This document shows positions 58,725 to 64,000 of a stretch of DNA of 64,000 nucleotides, one piece after another; the first letter of the stretch is position 1, and each line of letters starts with the position of its first letter. Origin of the DNA: Mycetohabitans rhizoxinica HKI 454 (GTDB taxonomy: Bacteria; Pseudomonadota; Gammaproteobacteria; Burkholderiales; Burkholderiaceae); NCBI RefSeq assembly GCF_000198775.1, contig NC_014722.1:1011518-1075517 (forward strand), read 5' to 3'. The notes beneath the pieces were generated by a model. It saw only the letters and a program-made list of their open reading frames with translations. It was not told where the DNA came from and ran no database searches. The position numbers were made by a program, and so were the translations under genes.

Positions 58725-59906
58725 ATGAATTCCGCACACTCGAACCATCAAGTCATTGTGATCGGCGGCGGGCTAGTCGGCAAGGCCGCCGCGCTCGCGC
58801 TGACCCAGACCGGCCTGCGCGTCGCGTTGCTCGCGCAGCGCGCGCCCGCGCCAAGCGAACATCGGTTCGACACGCGTATCTACGCGCTGTCGTCCAGTTC
58901 ACAAGCGTTGCTGGAGCGGCTGCGGGTCTGGCAAGCCCTTGACTCGGCGCGGTTGTGCCCAGTGTACGACATGCGTGTGTTCGGCGATGCGCATGCACAA
59001 TTGCATTTTTCTGCATTTCAGGCGGCGGTCCCGCAGTTGGCGTGGATCGTCGAATCGAGCTTGATTGAACGCGCGCTCGACGCCGCATTGCGGTTCCAGC
59101 CGCTACTGACTTGGTGCGAATCGCGAGCCCAGGCGCTGCAACATCACCCTGAAGCCATCAGCGTGACGCTGGATGATGCGCGGGTGTTGTCCGCCGACCT
59201 GGTTGTCGGCGCGGATGGCGCATACTCGTGGGTGCGGGAGCAGGTCGGCGCGAAGGTGAAACGGCGCGACTATCGGCAAACGGGCGTCGTGGCGAACTTC
59301 CGGTGTAGCAAGCCGCATCATGAAACCGCATTCCAATGGTTTATCGGCGGCGAGATCCTTGCGTTGCTACCGTTGCCGGACTCACACGTGTCGCTGGTCT
59401 GGTCCGCTCGCACCGAGCACGCGGATGCGTTACTGCAACTGGATTTGCCGGCGCTGGCCGAACGGATCGAGGCCGCCACAGGCGGTGCTAGTTCGCGTCA
59501 GGTCGGCACGCTCGAAGGCGTGTCCCCCACGCAAGGATTTCCGCTTGCGCTGCAGACGGTGGATCGGTTGATTGCGCCGCGCGTGGCGCTCGTCGGCGAT
59601 GCGGCTCATCTGATTCACCCGCTCGCGGGGCAGGGAGTCAACCTTGGACTGCGCGATGTTGCCGCGCTGCTGGACGTGGTGAATCGCAAGGAACCGTTTC
59701 GTGATCTCGGGGATCTGACACTGCTTAGACGTTACGAGCGTTCGCGTCGCGAGGACATTCAGAAGCTGACCATCGCAACCGATGGGCTGCAGCGGTTGTT
59801 TGCGCTGCCGGGCGGGCTGGCCCGCGGCATCCGCAATGTCGGGATGGCGATGGTCGGTGCGCAGCCTTTCATCAAGCGCTGGCTGGTGTCGGCCGCGCTT
59901 GGCTGA
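58725..59906 (+). CDS. FAD-dependent ubiquinone-biosynthesis hydroxylase (UbiH/UbiF/UbiM family)
   Basis: A 393-residue flavoprotein mono-oxygenase that adds a ring hydroxyl during ubiquinone synthesis. FAD site VIVIGGGLVGKAAALAL near 10-26, the NADPH/FAD motif LVVGADGAYSWVR near 162-174 and GDAAHLIHPLAGQGVNLGL near 291-309 are intact. Which ring position it hydroxylates cannot be told from sequence alone. The ATG at 58725 was chosen over an open upstream frame because FAD-motif spacing fits. Confidence 0.88.
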   Translation: MNSAHSNHQVIVIGGGLVGKAAALALTQTGLRVALLAQRAPAPSEHRFDTRIYALSSSSQALLERLRVWQALDSARLCPVYDMRVFGDAHAQLHFSAFQAAVPQLAWIVESSLIERALDAALRFQPLLTWCESRAQALQHHPEAISVTLDDARVLSADLVVGADGAYSWVREQVGAKVKRRDYRQTGVVANFRCSKPHHETAFQWFIGGEILALLPLPDSHVSLVWSARTEHADALLQLDLPALAERIEAATGGASSRQVGTLEGVSPTQGFPLALQTVDRLIAPRVALVGDAAHLIHPLAGQGVNLGLRDVAALLDVVNRKEPFRDLGDLTLLRRYERSRREDIQKLTIATDGLQRLFALPGGLARGIRNVGMAMVGAQPFIKRWLVSAALG

Positions 59907-59938
59907 CGCGTGTACGCTCAATTCAGCAAGGAACCACG

Positions 59939-60682
59939 ATGACATTTCAAATTCGCACGATCGCGCTGACCTCGGTGGTCGGCACGCTGCTGGCCGCCGC
60001 CGCGTTGGCCAGCTACTCCGCATTCGCCGATACGAGCCTGAACAGCGTGAAGGCCGCGGTGCAAAGCCGGCTCGGTTCCGACGCGAGCGTGAAGGGCGTG
60101 GCCAAGACGCCGATCGCCGGACTGTACGAGGTTAATCTTGGCAAGGAAATCGTCTATAGCGACGCTCATGCCGATTACCTGGTGCTGGGCGACCTGGTGG
60201 AGACTCGCACGCGGAAGAACCTGACGCAGGCGCGCAACGACGAGTTGAACAAGGTCGATTTTGCGAGCCTGCCCCTGGCCAACGCCGTCAAGGTCGTCAA
60301 GGGTAATGGCGCGCGCAAGCTCGCAGTGTTCTCTGATCCGAATTGCGGATACTGCAAGCGGCTGGAGACGACGCTGAAGGGGTTCGACAATATCACCGTC
60401 TACACCTTCCTGTATCCGGTACTTTCGCCCGACTCCGACATGAAGGCGAAGGCGATTTGGTGTTCGGCGGACCGTGCGAAGGCGTGGCAGGCGTGGATGC
60501 TCGATCATCAGTCACCGAGCGGGGCCGGCAATTGCGACACCAGCGCGCTGCAGAAAAACCTGGCGCTGGGCCAGAAGTTGAACGTGAGCGGCACGCCGAC
60601 GATCATCTTGGCCGACGGACGCCGGCTCCCCGGCGCAGTGCCGGCCGAGCAGCTCGATAAGGCCCTGTCCGTGCAGCATTGA
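59939..60682 (+). CDS. dsbC: Thiol:disulfide interchange protein DsbC
   Basis: Periplasmic disulfide isomerase, 247 residues: Sec signal peptide (cleavage near AFA-DTS), an N-terminal dimerisation domain and a thioredoxin domain with the active site NCGYCKR (Cys near 136 and 139). The cis-Pro loop GTPTIILADGR is present. 32 bases after the Ubi hydroxylase. Confidence 0.93.
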   Translation: MTFQIRTIALTSVVGTLLAAAALASYSAFADTSLNSVKAAVQSRLGSDASVKGVAKTPIAGLYEVNLGKEIVYSDAHADYLVLGDLVETRTRKNLTQARNDELNKVDFASLPLANAVKVVKGNGARKLAVFSDPNCGYCKRLETTLKGFDNITVYTFLYPVLSPDSDMKAKAIWCSADRAKAWQAWMLDHQSPSGAGNCDTSALQKNLALGQKLNVSGTPTIILADGRRLPGAVPAEQLDKALSVQH

Positions 60683-60753
60683 CGGTTTGCTGATTGGCGG
60701 CCTGTGACCCCGATTTGTCCGGCCAGCAGGCCGGCGCCTACCTGCGTATCTCG

Positions 60754-62547
60754 ATGAAGCCGATTCGTTATTCCATTATCCCGAAGCACCCGGCCGCTCA
60801 CGTGTTCGAGGTCACGTTGACTGTGACGGATCCGGATCCGCAGGGCCAGCAGTTTATGCTGCCGGTTTGGATACCGGGCAGTTATCTGGTTCGCGAATTT
60901 GCACGCAATATTGTGACGCTGAGGGCCACGAACCAGGCTGGCCGCAAGGTCGCCGTCGTCAAGCTGAACAAGAACACGTGGCGTACGGCCGCCGTGGATG
61001 GCCCGTTGACGCTGACCTACGAGGTCTACGCGTGGGACCTGTCGGTGCGCGCCGCGCATCTAGACGAGTCGGTCGGGTTTTTCAACGGTACCAGCGTATT
61101 CCTGGCCGTGGCCGGACGCGAGCAGGAGCCGTGTGAGGTGGAGATTCGGCGTCCTGAAGGCAACGCGTATCGCGGCTGGCGGGTGGCCACCGCGTTGCGC
61201 GAGGCGCGCGGCACGCGTCGTTATGCATTCGGCCTGTACGTCGCTCAGGACTATGATGAATTAATCGACCATCCGGTCACGGTCGGCGAGTTCGAGCTGG
61301 CCCGCTTCGATGCGCACCGTGTGCCGCACGACGTCGTGATCGCAGGCAGAGTACAGGCGCTGGACATGCCGCGGTTGTGCGCGGACTTGAAGCGGATATG
61401 CGAAGCGCAGATTGCGCTGTTTGAACCCCGCACGAAACGTGCGCCGATGGATCGGTACGTGTTCATGACGCTGGCGGTGGGCGACGGATACGGTGGGCTT
61501 GAGCATCGCGCGTCGACCGCGCTGATCTGCAAGCGCGATGATCTGCCGGCAAAGGGCAAGCCGCAGACCACGGATGGCTATCGCTCGTATCTCGGCCTGT
61601 GCAGTCACGAGTACTTTCATACCTGGAACGTGAAGCGGATCAAGCCGGCGGCGTTTGCGCCGTACGATCTGACGCAGGAAAACTATACGCCGCTGCTTTG
61701 GCTGTTCGAGGGGTTCACGTCGTACTACGAAAGCCTCATGCTGGTCCGAGCAGGGTTGATCTCACAGGACGAATACCTCGCACAGTTGGGCAAGACAATC
61801 GGCTCCGTGCTGCGCGGCGCCGGGCGATTGCGTCAAACCGTGGCCGAAAGCTCGTTCGATGCATGGATCAAGTACTACCGGCAGGACGAGAATGCGGGCA
61901 ATGCGATCGTCAGTTACTACACGAAGGGATCGCTGATCGCGCTGGCGTTCGACTTGTCGATTCGGGCACAAACGCGCCATCGCAAGTCGCTCGATGACGT
62001 GATGCGTCTGCTGTGGCAACGCTACGGACGCGACTTCTACACAGGGCGGCCAACCGGCGTCGAGGCGGCCGATATTCCGGCGTTGTTTGCCGAGGCGAGC
62101 GGCGCGGACTTGAGCCGGCTCTTTCGTGATGCGGTGAACGGCACGCGCGACTTGCCGCTGGACGCACTGCTCGCGCCGTTCGGTGTGGAATTGGCTGCTG
62201 CCGACACGAATGGCAGACCCTCGTTGGGGGCGCGCTGGCGTACCGGCAGTGACTGTACGCTCGCGAGCGTCTACGATGGTGGCGCGGCGCAAAAGGCCGG
62301 CTTATCCGCGGGTGACGTGTTGGTGGCGATCGATGGGTTGCGGGTGCCCGGCAGCGGACCCGATGCGCTGCTGGCCCGTTATCGGCCCGGCGACATGGTG
62401 CAGGTGCACGCGTTTCGTCGAGATGAGTTGCGCGCTGTACGACTCAAGCTGGATGCACCGGAGGTCGCGCACTACACGCTTACGGCGCGGCCCATTCCTG
62501 CATCGGCCAAGCGCGCACGCGACGCGTGGTTGCATGCCGGCCGGTGA
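60754..62547 (+). CDS. M61 family metallopeptidase with PDZ domain
   Basis: A 597-residue glycyl-aminopeptidase-type enzyme. The zinc motif SHEYFHTWNVKRIKP (HExxH at 285-289) is followed by LWLFEGFTSYYESLM, which carries the third ligand Glu. A C-terminal PDZ domain covers about 490-570 (GGAAQKAGLSAGDVLVAIDG). No signal peptide, so probably cytosolic. Start at the ATG at 60754; the region between it and dsbC is short. Confidence 0.9.
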   Translation: MKPIRYSIIPKHPAAHVFEVTLTVTDPDPQGQQFMLPVWIPGSYLVREFARNIVTLRATNQAGRKVAVVKLNKNTWRTAAVDGPLTLTYEVYAWDLSVRAAHLDESVGFFNGTSVFLAVAGREQEPCEVEIRRPEGNAYRGWRVATALREARGTRRYAFGLYVAQDYDELIDHPVTVGEFELARFDAHRVPHDVVIAGRVQALDMPRLCADLKRICEAQIALFEPRTKRAPMDRYVFMTLAVGDGYGGLEHRASTALICKRDDLPAKGKPQTTDGYRSYLGLCSHEYFHTWNVKRIKPAAFAPYDLTQENYTPLLWLFEGFTSYYESLMLVRAGLISQDEYLAQLGKTIGSVLRGAGRLRQTVAESSFDAWIKYYRQDENAGNAIVSYYTKGSLIALAFDLSIRAQTRHRKSLDDVMRLLWQRYGRDFYTGRPTGVEAADIPALFAEASGADLSRLFRDAVNGTRDLPLDALLAPFGVELAAADTNGRPSLGARWRTGSDCTLASVYDGGAAQKAGLSAGDVLVAIDGLRVPGSGPDALLARYRPGDMVQVHAFRRDELRAVRLKLDAPEVAHYTLTARPIPASAKRARDAWLHAGR

Positions 62548-62665
62548 TCGTTCCGCCAGTGCAACAAACTGTGTCGCGCAACGCCCTTTTTCGCACTGCG
62601 CCAAAAAACTAGGATGGCTCCTGAAGCGGGCATGACGCCCGAACTGAACCTGACGGAGCCCCAAG

Positions 62666-63259
62666 ATGACTACGATTCTGCAGATTAATTCCGCTGCGCG
62701 CAAGGACGCGCAATCCACGCTGTTGGCCAATGAATTGGTGGCGAAGCTGCAACAGTCGCATCCGGATGCCACGCTCGTCGTGCGCGATCTGTTGACCGAC
62801 AGCTTGCCGCACCTGGACGAGGCGGTACTGGGCGCCTTCTTCACGCCGGCAGAACAGCGCAATGCGCAGCAGCAGGCGATCATCGCCCGCAGCGACGCGT
62901 TGGTGGCGCAGTTGAAGGCTGCCGACATCATTGTCATCGGCGCGCCGATGTACAACTTTGGTATCTCGAGCCAGTTGAAAGCGTATTTTGACTACGTCGC
63001 GCGTGCCGGCGTGACCTTCCGCTATACGGCGCAGGGTCCACAAGGACTGATCACAGGCAAGAAGGTGTATGTCGTGACCGCGCGCGGTGGTAAGTACCTC
63101 GGCACGCCGGCGGATTTGCAGACGCCTTATTTGAAAACGTTCCTCGCCTTTATCGGCCTGACCGACGTCACGTTCATCTTCGCCGAAGGGCTGAACCTCG
63201 GTGAGCAATCCAAGCAAAGCGGCCTGGCGGCGGCACGCGAGGCGATTGCCGCCGTGTGA
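62666..63259 (+). CDS. azoR: FMN-dependent NADH:quinone reductase / azoreductase
   Basis: A 197-residue flavodoxin-fold enzyme reducing quinones and azo dyes. [19 protein letters not shown] binds FMN phosphate, [20 protein letters not shown] the ring, and VVTARGGKY is the third contact. ATG at 62666. Converges with ung across a 32-base spacer. Confidence 0.92.
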   Translation: MTTILQINSAARKDAQSTLLANELVAKLQQSHPDATLVVRDLLTDSLPHLDEAVLGAFFTPAEQRNAQQQAIIARSDALVAQLKAADIIVIGAPMYNFGISSQLKAYFDYVARAGVTFRYTAQGPQGLITGKKVYVVTARGGKYLGTPADLQTPYLKTFLAFIGLTDVTFIFAEGLNLGEQSKQSGLAAAREAIAAV

Positions 63260-63291
63260 TGCGCAGTTGCCGGCAGCAGACCCCAATCGGC

Positions 63292-64000
63292 TCACGGCAC
63301 GCGCCAATCGATCGGCTCGCGACCCACCTGGCGCAGATGTTCATTGGCGAGCGCGAAGTGGCGGCAACCGAGGAAGCCACGGTGCGCCGACAGCGGTGAC
63401 GGATGCGGCGCTTCGAGGATCTGGTGGCCGCGGCCGTGCAGTAACTGTCGTTTGGCTTGCGCATGCGAGCCCCACAGCATGAACACGAGGCCTTCGTGCT
63501 GCGTGGCAAGGTGCTCGATCAGTGTGTCCGTGCATGGCTCCCAGCCACGCTTTGCATGGCTAGCTGCCCGGTTGCGCTCCACGGTCAATACCGTATTGAG
63601 CAGCAGCACCCCTTGCCGAGCCCAGTCATCCAGGCAGCCATGGCGTGGCACCGCATGGTCGAAGGTCGCGGCAATTTCCTTGAAAATATTACGTAACGAT
63701 GGGGGAGGCCGGACGCCGGGGGGCACGGAAAACGCCAGTCCGTGCGCCTGTGGCACGCCGTTGTCTTCGCCGTGATAGGGATCCTGACCTAGGATGACCA
63801 CCTTGACGTCATCCGGCGACGTCAGATGCAACGCGCGGAATACGTCCGTCGGATAGACCGTCTTGCCGCTGCTGCGCTCGTGGTCGACGAACTCGCACAG
63901 GCGCGCGTATGCCGGACTGCCGATGAACGGCGCCAGGTGTGCGCGCCACGCCGGTGGCAGGTTATCGAATTGTTGTTCGAGGGTGAGCGCCGCGCAAGAT
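63292..64000 (-). CDS. ung: Uracil-DNA glycosylase (5' end outside the window)
   Basis: Removes uracil from DNA in base-excision repair. The visible 236 codons include the water-activating loop VVILGQDPYHGEDNGVPQAHGLAFSVP (Asp/His), LLLNTVLTVE and the C-terminal HPSPLSAHRGFLG loop. The frame continues to the window edge (QFDNLPPAWRAHL near the right end), so only the N terminus is missing. It overlaps nothing and ends 32 bases from azoR. Confidence 0.95.
   Translation of the reverse strand, partial: SCAALTLEQQFDNLPPAWRAHLAPFIGSPAYARLCEFVDHERSSGKTVYPTDVFRALHLTSPDDVKVVILGQDPYHGEDNGVPQAHGLAFSVPPGVRPPPSLRNIFKEIAATFDHAVPRHGCLDDWARQGVLLLNTVLTVERNRAASHAKRGWEPCTDTLIEHLATQHEGLVFMLWGSHAQAKRQLLHGRGHQILEAPHPSPLSAHRGFLGCRHFALANEHLRQVGREPIDWRVP

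Overview
The window reads as chromosomal DNA of a Burkholderiaceae betaproteobacterium. The evidence is the GC-rich codon use, the gene orders mlaFEDACB - ABC pair - bolA - murA - hisGDCBHAFIE - hinT - tatABC and petABC - sspA - sspB, and the near-invariant SspA and Rieske sequences. A eukaryote-like F-box gene, a second Ser-rich effector-like gene, many pseudogenes, an IS remnant and long simple-sequence arrays between housekeeping genes together suggest a host-associated lineage with an eroding genome. A fungal endosymbiont of the Mycetohabitans (Burkholderia) rhizoxinica type is my best inference; the sequence alone does not prove it.

Layout. 1-1147: thiE. 1276-19214: one long plus-strand block with lipid-asymmetry transport (mlaF, E, D, A, C, B), an ABC-2 exporter pair, a BolA protein, murA, the complete histidine pathway, a DUF4870 membrane protein, a HIT hydrolase and the Tat translocase. 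19304-21272: divergent DegS/HtrA-type protease and Nif3-family genes, followed by a 170-bp GTGCC array. 21947-26114: cytochrome bc1 complex, then stringent starvation proteins SspA and SspB. 26157-26232: tRNA-Thr(UGU) with its own promoter and terminator.

26275-34864 is the accessory and decaying stretch: an F-box protein gene, a deleted ISL3-type element, an AbrB/Doc toxin-antitoxin pair, a sigma-54 activator, a broken glutamine synthetase, an intact class III aminotransferase, a GntR/MocR scrap, a broken gabT and an intact gabD. This looks like a polyamine/GABA catabolic locus losing its genes. 34865-44387 is mixed: a METTL25-like methyltransferase, DUF1415, TetR, nitroreductase, MFS remnant, Hsp70-like protein, cold-shock protein, amino-acid permease, CopD and an extradiol dioxygenase homologue.

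44496-48902 is a minus-strand housekeeping operon (hemA, prfA, prmC, grxD, ubiX). It is followed by aminopeptidase P, a HAD scrap, ettA, an ABC exporter, ychF, the Ser-rich effector candidate, a Ubi-type hydroxylase, dsbC, an M61 peptidase, azoR and the 3' part of ung, which runs off the right edge.

The most unusual content is the two candidate host-directed proteins (26737-27318 and 57158-58435), the two large tandem arrays (14056-14160, 21351-21520), a perfect 23-bp hairpin (34759-34809) and the signs of stepwise gene loss.
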